Source of the DNA: Geomonas sp. RF6
GTDB lineage: Bacteria > Desulfobacterota > Desulfuromonadia > Geobacterales > Geobacteraceae
Length of the DNA stretch: 64,000 nt
Reading direction: 5' to 3'
Assembly: GCF_021044625.1 (NCBI RefSeq)
Contig: NZ_CP087999.1
Location: forward strand, 3,369,001 to 3,433,000
A program made the translations under genes and the position numbers. Below, piece by piece: positions 17,712-26,600 of the stretch. The notes under the pieces are model-generated. The model saw only the letters and a list, made by a program, of their open reading frames with translations, did not search any database and was not told the origin of the DNA. Numbering within the stretch: the first letter of the stretch is position 1; the number at the start of each line of letters is the position of its first letter.

Positions 17712-18584
17712 ATGCTGAATGCCCTGACCATCGATGTGGAAGATTACTTCCAGGTACATGCATTTGAGGCGTACGTGGAACGGGGCAACTGGGACCGATT
17801 TCCACTGCGGGTGGGGGACAACGTGGCGCGGTTGCTGGACCTGGTGGATGAGTTCAGCGTCCACGCCACTTTTTTTATACTGGGGTGGGTGGCGGAGCGC
17901 CTGCCGGCAACCGTGAGGGAGATCCACAAAAGAGGACACGAGATCGCCTGCCACGGCTACGGCCATCAACTCATCTACCGCATCGGACCTAAGCGTTTCA
18001 GGGAGGACATCCGGCGCGCGAAGAAGATCCTGGAGGATACCGTCGGCGTCGAAATCCGCGGCTACCGCGCTCCGACCTATTCAATAACGAAGGATTCTCT
18101 CTGGGCCTTCGATGAACTGATCGAGGAGGGTTTCTCTTTTGATTCCAGCGTCTTCCCGGTGTACCACGATACCTATGGTCTTCCCGATGCACCCCGTTTC
18201 CCCTTCACCATAAGGCGGGAAACCGGGAACCTGCTGGAGTTTCCCCTTTCGACCCTCCCTTTGAAGGTGGCGGGGGTGCACTACCACCTTCCGATCGCGG
18301 GGGGCGGATATCTCCGGCTACTTCCGGTGTCGCTGATCCGGTGGGGGATCGAGCAGATCAACAGCCATGAAGGGAAGCCGGCGGTTCTCTACCTGCACCC
18401 CTGGGAGATAGATCCGGGGCAGCCGCGGATCAAGGCAGGTTGGAAGTCGCGTTTCAGGCACTACAACAACCTCGCCGGCACAGAGGCGAAGCTGCGCTAT
18501 CTCCTGCAGGGGGTGCCGTACGGCACCATGAGCGATGTTCTGCTGACGGAAGGTGAGGGGGGCGCGTGCAAGACCACACCGTGA
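17712..18584 (+). CDS. XrtA-system polysaccharide deacetylase
   Basis: 290 residues, the usual length of the exosortase A-associated deacetylase family (NodB domain followed by a DUF3473-type C-terminus). Motif 1 is TIDVEDYFQ (D8, D11), motif 2 is CHGYGHQ (H81, H85, metal ligands) and motif 3 is RGYRAPTYSI. The C-terminal part has YLHPWEIDPGQPR. It removes N-acetyl groups from sugars of the exported polymer (family knowledge), probably in the cytoplasm or at the membrane since no signal peptide is seen. ATG preceded by GGGGAGGT. It is the first gene of a long overlapping operon and overlaps the FemAB-like gene. Confidence 0.92.
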   Translation: MLNALTIDVEDYFQVHAFEAYVERGNWDRFPLRVGDNVARLLDLVDEFSVHATFFILGWVAERLPATVREIHKRGHEIACHGYGHQLIYRIGPKRFREDIRRAKKILEDTVGVEIRGYRAPTYSITKDSLWAFDELIEEGFSFDSSVFPVYHDTYGLPDAPRFPFTIRRETGNLLEFPLSTLPLKVAGVHYHLPIAGGGYLRLLPVSLIRWGIEQINSHEGKPAVLYLHPWEIDPGQPRIKAGWKSRFRHYNNLAGTEAKLRYLLQGVPYGTMSDVLLTEGEGGACKTTP

Positions 18585-19600
18585 CATTCGAGCTCGACCA
18601 GTCCCGCTGGGATGCCTTTGTCGAGGGATCCGCCGAGGCGACACCGTACCATCGCTACTCCTGGAGGCGGGTGATCGAGGAGAGCTTCGGGCACCGGGGG
18701 CACTACCTTGCGGCACTCGACGGCGCCGGAGCGGTGCGCGGCATCCTTCCCCTCGTACACATGCGCAGCGCCCTCTTCGGGAACTTCCTCGTGTCGGTCC
18801 CCTTCGTGAACTACGGCGGCCTCCTGTGCAACTCCGACGGTGCCGGTGCGGCGCTCGTGGCGGCGGCGGAGAGACTGCGCTCCTCCCTCGGGGCCGGCCA
18901 CGTGGAGATGCGCCACCTCGCCTTCAAGGTAGGGGGGCTCCCCGCCCGCACACACAAGGTCACCATGGTCCTTCCCCTGCAGCCCGACGCGCAGTCGCAG
19001 TGGGACTCCTTCAACGCGAAGCTGCGCAACCAGATCCGCAAGGCCGAGAAAAGCGGCCTTACCTGCACTATCGGCCACCTCGATCTCCTCGACGACTTCT
19101 ACGATGTCTTTGCCCGCAATATGCGCGACCTGGGGACCCCGGTGTACGGGAAGGAGTTCTTCAGAAACGTCCTGCGTGCCTTTCCAGAGCACTCGAAGAT
19201 CTTCGCCGTCATGAACGACGGAAGGACGATAGCCGCCGGTATCGTCTCCTGGTACCGGCGCACCACGGAGATGCCGTGGGCCTCCTCCATCCGGGAATAC
19301 AAGCCTCTCTGCCCGAACAACCTCCTGTACTGGGAGGCGATCCGCTTCGCCATCGACAAGGGGTGCGCGAGCTTCGATTTCGGGCGCTCGACCCCGGAGG
19401 AGGGGACCTTCAACTTCAAGAAGCAGTGGGGGGCGCAGCCGGTGCAGCTCTACTGGCAGTACCTCCTGCCGGAGGGGGAGCCCCTGCCGGAATTGAGTCC
19501 CAAAAACCCGAAGTTCGAGGCGGCGATCGCTCTCTGGAAGCGCCTCCCGGTAGGTATGACCCGGATTCTGGGACCGGCGATCGTGCGCAACATTCCGTGA
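18566..19600 (+). CDS. FemAB-related protein, XrtA/PEP-CTERM system
   Basis: 344 residues, matching the exosortase-associated FemAB-like family in length and position directly after the deacetylase. The double GNAT-like fold is suggested by SWRRVIEESFGH near the start, KLRNQIRKAEKSGL in the middle and FDFGRSTPEEGTFNFKKQWGAQP near residue 275-295. Family members transfer an aminoacyl or acyl group; the substrate in exosortase systems is not known. GTG start inside the upstream gene with GAGGGGG before it. Confidence 0.88.
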   Translation: MQDHTVTFELDQSRWDAFVEGSAEATPYHRYSWRRVIEESFGHRGHYLAALDGAGAVRGILPLVHMRSALFGNFLVSVPFVNYGGLLCNSDGAGAALVAAAERLRSSLGAGHVEMRHLAFKVGGLPARTHKVTMVLPLQPDAQSQWDSFNAKLRNQIRKAEKSGLTCTIGHLDLLDDFYDVFARNMRDLGTPVYGKEFFRNVLRAFPEHSKIFAVMNDGRTIAAGIVSWYRRTTEMPWASSIREYKPLCPNNLLYWEAIRFAIDKGCASFDFGRSTPEEGTFNFKKQWGAQPVQLYWQYLLPEGEPLPELSPKNPKFEAAIALWKRLPVGMTRILGPAIVRNIP

Positions 19601-19607
19601 GGGAGAA

Positions 19608-20543
19608 ATGCTCTTTTCGATCATCATCCCTGCCAAGAACGAGGAGCAAAACATAGGGCGCTGCCTCGCCTCCATCTTTGCGACGGAGTGCCACGCCGAC
19701 GACTTCGAGGTCGTGGTGGTGGACAACGGCTCCAGCGACGACACCGCCCGCATCGCCCGCGAAATGGGCGCCATCGTCTACGTCGTCCCCGGATGGACGA
19801 TCGGGGCTCTCCGAAACCTCGCCGCCTCCAGAACGACCGGCGAAATCCTCGCCTTCATCGATGCCGACTGCACCGTTTCCCCCACCTGGCTCTCCGACGC
19901 GGCACGGCACCTCGCCACGCCAGAGGTCGTCTGCTTCGGCAGTCCTCCCCAGGTCCCCCCCGATGCGACCTGGGTGCAGCGGGCCTGGTACCAGGTGCGC
20001 AGAAAGAAGGTCTCTCTCGGCGAGACGGAGTGGCTGGAGTCGATGAACATGTTCGTGCGCCGCGAGGCCTTTCTCGCCTGTGGCGGCTTCGACGAGAAGC
20101 TCGTCACCTGCGAGGACTACGACCTCTCGCTGCGGCTGCGCGCCCTCGGAAAGCTTGTCACCGACAGCGATGTGGTCGCCTTCCATTTCGGCGAGGCGGC
20201 AACAGTGAAGCACTTCTTCCACAAGGAGTACTGGCGCGGCATCGGCAACCTGAAAGGAGCGATGCGCCACGGAGTCACCCGCTCCGAAATCCCCAGCCTC
20301 CTTATCCCGGTGCTGCACGCGCTGGTGACCATCACCGTCGTCGTCACCATCATGCTGGGGGACAGCCTCCCCCTGCAGCTTACCTGCGGCATCCTCCTCC
20401 TCTTCCTCCTGTGGCAGTCGTTGCTCCTTGTCACCTCACTGGTGAAGTATTACCAGCGCACGCCGAGCCGGGCCGTCCAGATCTTCCTGCTCCTCAACGT
20501 CTACTATCTGGCCCGGGGGCTCGCCTTTCTGAGGAACTCCTGA
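19608..20543 (+). CDS. Family 2 glycosyltransferase with C-terminal membrane segments
   Basis: 311 residues. FSIIIPAKNEEQNIGRCL, VVDNGSSDDT, FIDADCTVS (DxD) and VTCEDYDLSLRL are the standard GT2 blocks; two hydrophobic segments follow at about residues 230-285. Very similar in plan to the protein at 41616 (PAKNEE start, TWVQ-AW, SMNM), so the two are duplicates within the locus. It probably acts on a membrane-bound acceptor. Seven bases behind the FemAB gene. Confidence 0.85.
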   Translation: MLFSIIIPAKNEEQNIGRCLASIFATECHADDFEVVVVDNGSSDDTARIAREMGAIVYVVPGWTIGALRNLAASRTTGEILAFIDADCTVSPTWLSDAARHLATPEVVCFGSPPQVPPDATWVQRAWYQVRRKKVSLGETEWLESMNMFVRREAFLACGGFDEKLVTCEDYDLSLRLRALGKLVTDSDVVAFHFGEAATVKHFFHKEYWRGIGNLKGAMRHGVTRSEIPSLLIPVLHALVTITVVVTIMLGDSLPLQLTCGILLLFLLWQSLLLVTSLVKYYQRTPSRAVQIFLLLNVYYLARGLAFLRNS

Positions 20544-22960
20544 TGACGTTCACGGAAGCCGCCATCCTCTTTCTCCTTCTCCTGCTGGCCTACATATACC
20601 TAGGCTACCCGCTCCTTTTGTGCGTTCTCGCGCGCCTTTTCCCGCAGCCGCACACCTTCGACCCCGGCTACATCCCGTCCGTTACCCTGGTGATCTCCGC
20701 CTACAACGAGGCCGGCGTCATCGGAACGAAGATCGAGAACTCCCTGCAACTCGACTACCCTCCGGAGAAGCTCTCGATCGTAGTGGTCTCCGATTGTTCC
20801 GACGACGGCACCGATGAGAAAGTCCTCGCCTACGCGCCGCGGGGGGTGCTCCTCTACCGGGCGGAGGGGCACCGCGGGAAGACTGCCGCCCTAAACGGTG
20901 CCATGCGGCACGTGTCGAGTGAGATCGTGGTCTTTTCCGACGGAAACGCCATCTACGACCGCGGCGCGATCCGCGCGCTGGTGCGGCACTTCAGCGATGA
21001 AAGGGTGGGGTATGTGGTGGGGCACGCCCGCTACCAGGAGGAGACCCGGACCGCGGCGGGGAAAAGCGAGGGCGCCTACTGGGATCTGGAGATCATGGTG
21101 AAGAAGTGGGAGTCCGCCTTTTCCTCCGTCGTCGGGGGAGACGGCGCCATCTACGCCATCAGGCGCTTCCTGTACCGGCCGATGCAGGAGACCGACATCA
21201 ACGACTTCGTGAACCCCCTCCAGATAATCGTGCAGGGGTATCGGGGGATCTTCGACCCTGAGGCCTTCTGCACTGAGCATCCCGCCGGGCGCTTCGACAA
21301 GGAATTTTCCCGGAAGGTGCGCATTGTGAACCGCAGCTTCAACGGGCTTTTCCGCGTCGCGCAGGCGTTGCTGCCGTGGGCCACCGGGCGCTTCGCCTGG
21401 CAGCTCGTCTCCCACAAGGCGCTACGCTGGTTCTCCCCGTTTTTCCTGGCCCTCCTTTTCTGCGCGATCCTCCTCGAGTGCCTTGCCCGCCCCGCGTCCC
21501 TCGCTGTGCAGGGTGTCGCCGCCTGCTGCGTCACCTTCTGCACCCTCGCCGCTCTCGGCTGGGGGATCAGCAGGAAGAGGGAGCCGCACCCCCTCTTTTA
21601 CCTGCCGTACTACTTCATGCTGGTGAACCTCGCTTCCGCAAAGGGGATCGTGCTTCGCCTGCGCGGTGACACCATAAGCACCTGGAAGACGGTGCGCCAC
21701 GACGAACAGGTCGATGCCATGCCGGCCGCGGCACGCACGCCGCTCCTCCTGCTCCCCCCCCTCGGGGTGCTGGTCCTTGCAGTGTGGGGCGCCGGGGAGG
21801 TGCGCGTCCTCACCCTCACCGCTTTCCTGCTGACCCTCTTTCTCGGCCATGCCCTCCTCTTTTACCCGATGCTCCTTCTCCCCCTGAACCGGCTTTGGGG
21901 AAAAAGGATCGCGCGGGACGACTCATACACCCCGGAGGTTACCCTTCTCATCGTCGCCTACAACGAGGAGTCGGTGATCGAGGAGAAAGTGCTGAACACC
22001 CTTGCGCTGGAGTATCCAAAGGAGCGCCTGCGGGTCGTCGTCGCCTCGGACGGATCCACCGACGGCACGAACGCGGTCGTGGCGGGGTTCGCGAGGAAGG
22101 GGGTCGAGCTCCTGGCTTTCGCGGAGAACCGGGGGAAGGTCGCCGCGCTGAACGAGGCGATGGAGAGGATAGATTCCGAGATCGTCGTCTTCTCCGACGC
22201 GAACGTCTGGTACGCCCCCGGTGCGATCAGGAAGCTGGTGCGCAATTTCAGCGACCCGCGGGTGGGGGCCGTTTCCGGGAAAGTGATCCTGGCAAACGAC
22301 GCGCTGAGCTACGGGGTGGCGGAGAAGAGCTACTACTGCATCGAGCACACCATCCAGGAGCGCGAGGGTGCGCTCGGCGTGCTCGTCGGCGGGGACGGCG
22401 CCATGTATGCCATCCGCAGGGAGCTCTTCACCCCCCCGAGCCCCGACACGATCCTTGACGATTTCGTGATCCCCATGGCCATCGCGCGCCAGGGGCACCT
22501 GGTGGTGCATGAGAAGGAGGCGCTCGGTTTCGAGGAGAACCTCATGGAGGCGGGGGGGGAATTCCGCAGGAAGGCGCGAATCATCGCGGGGGGATACCAG
22601 TGCCTCCTGCGCCCGGGGATGATCCCCCGGCTCTCCCAGCCGTTGCTTCTCTTCTGCTTCATCTCCCACAAGCTCCTGCGGTGGGGAAGCGGTCTCCTCT
22701 TCCTCGCCCTCGTCTCGGTCCTGGTGCAGCTGCAGGTGCTGCACCCGGAGACGGCGACCCCGGTTCTTGCGTGGCTCCTCACGGGGGCCGGCGGCGCGGC
22801 GTTCCTGGCGCTCCTGGTGCAGCTCGTTCCCCCCCTGAAGCGCTGGTCCCTTGCCAATCACTGCCATTACTTCTTCCTCCTTCTGGCCGCTTCTCTGGTC
22901 GGGTGCTATCTCGGGACAACCGGGCGCCAGCGGGTAAACTGGCGAAGCGAGGTGGCGTAG
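20543..22960 (+). CDS. Double-domain family 2 glycosyltransferase (tandem fusion)
   Basis: 805 residues made of two complete membrane GT2 modules. Module 1 (about 1-385): an N-terminal membrane helix, VTLVISAYNEAGVI, VVSDCSDDGTD, VFSDGNAIYD, ETDINDFVNP and two to three C-terminal helices. Module 2 (about 395-805): a similar helix, VTLLIVAYNEESVIEEKV, VVASDGSTDGT, VFSDANVWYA, DTILDDFVIP and further helices. Both keep the DxD-type and acidic catalytic motifs, so both may be active. The length is twice that of a normal family member. The ATG overlaps the preceding stop (TGATG). It could add two sugars in succession. Confidence 0.85.
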   Translation: MTFTEAAILFLLLLLAYIYLGYPLLLCVLARLFPQPHTFDPGYIPSVTLVISAYNEAGVIGTKIENSLQLDYPPEKLSIVVVSDCSDDGTDEKVLAYAPRGVLLYRAEGHRGKTAALNGAMRHVSSEIVVFSDGNAIYDRGAIRALVRHFSDERVGYVVGHARYQEETRTAAGKSEGAYWDLEIMVKKWESAFSSVVGGDGAIYAIRRFLYRPMQETDINDFVNPLQIIVQGYRGIFDPEAFCTEHPAGRFDKEFSRKVRIVNRSFNGLFRVAQALLPWATGRFAWQLVSHKALRWFSPFFLALLFCAILLECLARPASLAVQGVAACCVTFCTLAALGWGISRKREPHPLFYLPYYFMLVNLASAKGIVLRLRGDTISTWKTVRHDEQVDAMPAAARTPLLLLPPLGVLVLAVWGAGEVRVLTLTAFLLTLFLGHALLFYPMLLLPLNRLWGKRIARDDSYTPEVTLLIVAYNEESVIEEKVLNTLALEYPKERLRVVVASDGSTDGTNAVVAGFARKGVELLAFAENRGKVAALNEAMERIDSEIVVFSDANVWYAPGAIRKLVRNFSDPRVGAVSGKVILANDALSYGVAEKSYYCIEHTIQEREGALGVLVGGDGAMYAIRRELFTPPSPDTILDDFVIPMAIARQGHLVVHEKEALGFEENLMEAGGEFRRKARIIAGGYQCLLRPGMIPRLSQPLLLFCFISHKLLRWGSGLLFLALVSVLVQLQVLHPETATPVLAWLLTGAGGAAFLALLVQLVPPLKRWSLANHCHYFFLLLAASLVGCYLGTTGRQRVNWRSEVA

Positions 22961-22962
22961 CC

Positions 22963-24843
22963 ATGTGCGGAATCGCAGGTTTTTTCAGGTCATGCGCCCC
23001 CGAGGCCGACGAAGCGGTTTTGAGGCAGATGGGGGAGGTCATGCGCCATCGCGGCCCCGATGCTTCCGGGGAGTTCCTCGACGACCATGTCGGCCTTTCC
23101 CACCGAAGGCTCAGCATTCTCGACCTCTCTCCCCTGGGAAACCAGCCGATGCACTCGGCCGACGGCAATCTGGTCATCGTCTTCAACGGCGAGATCTACA
23201 ACTTTCTCGAGCTGCGCGCGGAACTGGAGCGCTCCGGTGTGAGCTTCAGGAGCCGTACCGACACGGAGGTCATACTCGCTCTCTACGCCAGACACGGCGT
23301 GAGATCGCTGGAGATGCTAAACGGCATGTTCGCCTTCGCACTCTGGGACAGGGCGGGGCGAAAGCTCCTCCTGGCGCGTGACCGGATCGGGAAGAAGCCC
23401 CTCTACTACTGCCACCTCGGGGGGGACCGGCTCGCTTTCGCCTCGGAAATAAAGTCCCTCCTTGTACTTCCCGAGGTCGGGAGGAAGATTGAGCCGACCG
23501 CCATAGCGGACTACCTGAAGTACCTGTACATCCCGGCTCCGAAGACGATCTACCGGGGGATCTACAAGCTTCCCCCCGCCCACTCGCTCGAGCTTTCCGT
23601 CGGCGGCGAGCCGCGCGTCTCCGAGTACTGGGACGTCTCCTTCAAGGCCGCCTCCCGCTCGGCTGAAGAGGCTGAGGGGCGCCTCCTGGAGCTTCTGCAG
23701 GAGAGCACCTCCTGCCGCATGATCGCCGACGTTCCCCTCGGGGCCTTCCTGAGCGGCGGAGTCGATTCCAGCGCGGTCGTGGCGCTCATGTCCCGTGCAG
23801 CGCGGGAGCCGGTGAAGACCTGCTCCATCGGCTTTGCCGACAAGAGGCACGATGAGACCCCCTTCGCCCGCGAGGTTGCCGCGGCGTTCGGGACGGACCA
23901 TCGCGAGTACCTGGTGCAGGAGAATCTCGCCGCCACCGCGGCCCTCATGCCGAAGTTCTTCGACGAGCCGTTCGCCGACTCCTCTGCGCTGCCGACCTAT
24001 CATGTCTCGCGGCTGGCACGCCGGTTCGTGACGGTGGCGCTGGCCGGCGACGGCGGGGATGAAAGCTTCGGCGGCTACAGCAAATATCTCGTCGAGCTGA
24101 AAGAGGAGCTCGTGCGAAAGACGGTGCCGCGGCCGCTCCTCGCACTTCTGGCCTCCGGTGCGCGGACGGTGCGCCACCCCGTCGCCCGGAAGGTGCGCTC
24201 CCTCACCACGAGCGCCCTGTGCCAGCCGGCCCGCGCCTACTACCGCACCAACACTTTCATAGAGGACGACCTTCTGGAGGAGATCCTGGCGGCGCCGGTG
24301 CGCCGCGCCTGCACCGGGTACGACCCCGGCGCCTTCACCGAGCGCTGTTTCAGGAAGGTTGCCGGCGCGGACCACGTCACCTCCATGCTGTACACAGACC
24401 TGAAGACCTACCTCCCGGGGGACATCCTCGTGAAGGTGGACCGCATGAGCATGGCGCACTCCCTCGAGGTGCGCGCCCCGTTCCTCGATTACCGCGTCGT
24501 GGAATTCGCCGCAGCGCTCCCGACGAGCTGCAAGATCTCCGCTGGGCAGAAAAAGGTCATCCTGAAGCGGGTATTCGGCCCGCTCCTCCCGGAGAGCGTC
24601 TTCAACCGTCCGAAGCAGGGGTTCACCGTGCCGCTGGACTGCTGGTTCCGCTCCGAGCTGAAGGGGCTTGCCGAGGAGTCGCTCCTGCGCGAGGAGGCGA
24701 TGGGTGAGTACCTTGATCGTGCGGTGGTGCGGCGCATCTGGGAGGAGCACCAGGACGGAAGGGAGAACCACGGGACCCTTCTGTGGGCCCTCCTGATGCT
24801 CGCACTGTGGCACAGGGCGTACCTCGGAGGGCACCATGTTTGA
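22963..24843 (+). CDS. XrtA-associated asparagine synthase-type amidotransferase
   Basis: 626 residues. Class II glutaminase domain at the N-terminus (MCGIAGFF, Cys2 nucleophile; RHRGPDASG; FNGEIYNF) and an ATP-pyrophosphatase synthetase domain with the PP-loop SGGVDSS at 264-270. This is the amidotransferase regularly found in XrtA loci. It uses glutamine to amidate a carboxylate; in this setting a uronic acid is likelier than aspartate (inference). ATG at 22963 is fixed by the need for Cys at position 2. It overlaps the acetyltransferase gene that follows. Confidence 0.9.
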   Translation: MCGIAGFFRSCAPEADEAVLRQMGEVMRHRGPDASGEFLDDHVGLSHRRLSILDLSPLGNQPMHSADGNLVIVFNGEIYNFLELRAELERSGVSFRSRTDTEVILALYARHGVRSLEMLNGMFAFALWDRAGRKLLLARDRIGKKPLYYCHLGGDRLAFASEIKSLLVLPEVGRKIEPTAIADYLKYLYIPAPKTIYRGIYKLPPAHSLELSVGGEPRVSEYWDVSFKAASRSAEEAEGRLLELLQESTSCRMIADVPLGAFLSGGVDSSAVVALMSRAAREPVKTCSIGFADKRHDETPFAREVAAAFGTDHREYLVQENLAATAALMPKFFDEPFADSSALPTYHVSRLARRFVTVALAGDGGDESFGGYSKYLVELKEELVRKTVPRPLLALLASGARTVRHPVARKVRSLTTSALCQPARAYYRTNTFIEDDLLEEILAAPVRRACTGYDPGAFTERCFRKVAGADHVTSMLYTDLKTYLPGDILVKVDRMSMAHSLEVRAPFLDYRVVEFAAALPTSCKISAGQKKVILKRVFGPLLPESVFNRPKQGFTVPLDCWFRSELKGLAEESLLREEAMGEYLDRAVVRRIWEEHQDGRENHGTLLWALLMLALWHRAYLGGHHV

Positions 24844-25363
24844 CCGCGTGCGTGGCGATCTGCAGCGCCTGTCGCCCGGGAAGGGACTCTCGGCGCGCGC
24901 CGTCGTGGCGGGGGTCCTGTCGCAGGGGTTCCAGGCGATCGTGGTGTACCGCTTCTTCAACTGGCTGCACCGCCACCGCATCCCCGGGCAGCCGCTGCGC
25001 TTTTTCTGCGAGCGCTTCGTGGAGATTACAGCGGGGATCTCCATACCTGCTGCCTGCACCATCGGGAAGGGGCTGCGCATCCACCACTTCGGCGGGATCA
25101 TCTTCCACCCCTCCGTGGTACTCGGAGAGGGGTGCACCGTGTACCACGGAGTCACCATCGGGGACCGCGGCGGGAGCGGGGGAGCGGCGGTCCTTGGCAA
25201 CAACGTCCTTGTCGGTGCCGGCGCGAAGATTATCGGCCCCGTCACCATCGGGGACGACTGCGTCATCGGGGCGAACGTTGTGGTGACCAAAAATCTGCCG
25301 CCGGGGACGACCGCCCTCGGAGCCGGGTGCCGCCTCAGGTACCCGGATGGCCGCATCGAGTGA
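24836..25363 (+). CDS. Serine acetyltransferase-like hexapeptide transferase
   Basis: 175 residues. The C-terminal two thirds form a left-handed beta helix of hexapeptide repeats (AGISIPAACTIGKGLRI, GCTVYHGVTIGDR, NNVLVGAGAKIIGPVTIGDD, IGANVVV). HHFGGIIFHPS matches the catalytic histidine region of serine O-acetyltransferases. It lacks the long N-terminal helical domain of housekeeping CysE. Probably acetylates a sugar hydroxyl from acetyl-CoA in the cytoplasm. Confidence 0.82.
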   Translation: MFDRVRGDLQRLSPGKGLSARAVVAGVLSQGFQAIVVYRFFNWLHRHRIPGQPLRFFCERFVEITAGISIPAACTIGKGLRIHHFGGIIFHPSVVLGEGCTVYHGVTIGDRGGSGGAAVLGNNVLVGAGAKIIGPVTIGDDCVIGANVVVTKNLPPGTTALGAGCRLRYPDGRIE

Positions 25364-25367
25364 GACC

Positions 25368-26600
25368 ATGAACGAGAAGCGGAAGATACCGCGGATCATG
25401 GACCTGCGCGGCACCTACAAGGGGGGAGGGGGGCCGGACAAGACGGTACTGAACTCCGCGGCGCTGCACGATCCGGAAAAGGTCCATGTACTGGTGACCT
25501 ACCTGAGGGCTCCCTGGGACGACCAGTTCCAGATCCCGGAGATGGCCGCGCGCCTGAAGATCAACTACGTTGACGTGCTCGACCGGTCCTTTCTCGACCT
25601 GGAGTGCCTGCGGCGCCTCGCGGCACTCGTGAAGGAGCACCGGCTGAACGTCGTGCACTCACATGACGACAAGACCCTCCTGTACGCCTGGCTTCTGAAG
25701 CTCCTCATCCCCGCCGTAAGGATTGTGCACACCTGCCACTCCCACGCGGTGGGGGAGCGGCACTGCTTCCCGTGTCTTTCCTCATTCCTGCGCTTCAAGG
25801 GAAGGCAGCGGATGCAGATCTTCCTGATGCGTCGCCATCTGCAGCCGGTCCTCGCCGTCTCTGCCGATACCGGTCGTCGCCTCGTCGCCAGCGGCCTTCC
25901 CGAGGAAGGGGTGACTGTCCTGCACAACGGCATCGACACGAGCCGCTGGTGCCGCGACGACGCCCTCCCGGTGCTGCGCCGGGAGCTCTCCCTCCGGGAG
26001 GGGCGGCTCCTGGTGGGGACTGTGGCGCGGATCACCCCGGAGAAGGATCTTCCGACCTTCTACGACGTCGCGGCACTCGTCGCCCGGAAGCTCCCCGGCA
26101 CCCTTTTCGCCGTCGTCGGGGACGGGTACGGAGACGAGCTCGCGGTGGCCCGCCGGGAGGTCGCGCGGCGCGGGCTGGAGAAGACGGTTCACTTCACCGG
26201 TCACAGAAATGACCTTCCGGATCTGTACGCCTCCTTTGACGTCTTCCTGATGACCTCCGTGACGGAGGGGATGCCTAACACGCTTCTGGAAGCGATGTCC
26301 ATGGCGGTCCCTTCGGTGGCGACCGCGGTGGGAGGGGTTCCGGAGCTGCTGCAGCACGGCAGGGGGGGCTTCCTCGCTTCCGCCGGAGACGCGGAGGCGC
26401 TTGCCCGCCACGTGCTGACGCTGCTGGAGTCGCCGGAGCTGCGCAAGGAGTTCGGTGCCGCATGCCGGGCACGAATCGAGGAGAGATTCGCGTTCGACCG
26501 CCGGGTGCGGCTCATGGAGGAGTATTACGCCTGGTTTGCTGGGTGCGGCTCGCTGCCGGACCCGGTTCCCGCATGGAGTGGCTTTGCCGATGAAAGCTAA
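25368..26600 (+). CDS. Family 4 glycosyltransferase
   Basis: About 410 residues, GT-B. RIMDLRGTYKGGGGPDK at the N-terminus, VVHSHDDKTLLYAWL, then VGTVARITPEKDLPTF and TSVTEGMPNTLLEAMSMA in the donor domain with the paired glutamates. The ATG at 25368 lies just after the upstream stop; an overlapping ATG at 25347 with AGGT before it is possible. The stop overlaps the next gene by eleven bases. Confidence 0.83.
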   Translation: MNEKRKIPRIMDLRGTYKGGGGPDKTVLNSAALHDPEKVHVLVTYLRAPWDDQFQIPEMAARLKINYVDVLDRSFLDLECLRRLAALVKEHRLNVVHSHDDKTLLYAWLLKLLIPAVRIVHTCHSHAVGERHCFPCLSSFLRFKGRQRMQIFLMRRHLQPVLAVSADTGRRLVASGLPEEGVTVLHNGIDTSRWCRDDALPVLRRELSLREGRLLVGTVARITPEKDLPTFYDVAALVARKLPGTLFAVVGDGYGDELAVARREVARRGLEKTVHFTGHRNDLPDLYASFDVFLMTSVTEGMPNTLLEAMSMAVPSVATAVGGVPELLQHGRGGFLASAGDAEALARHVLTLLESPELRKEFGAACRARIEERFAFDRRVRLMEEYYAWFAGCGSLPDPVPAWSGFADES

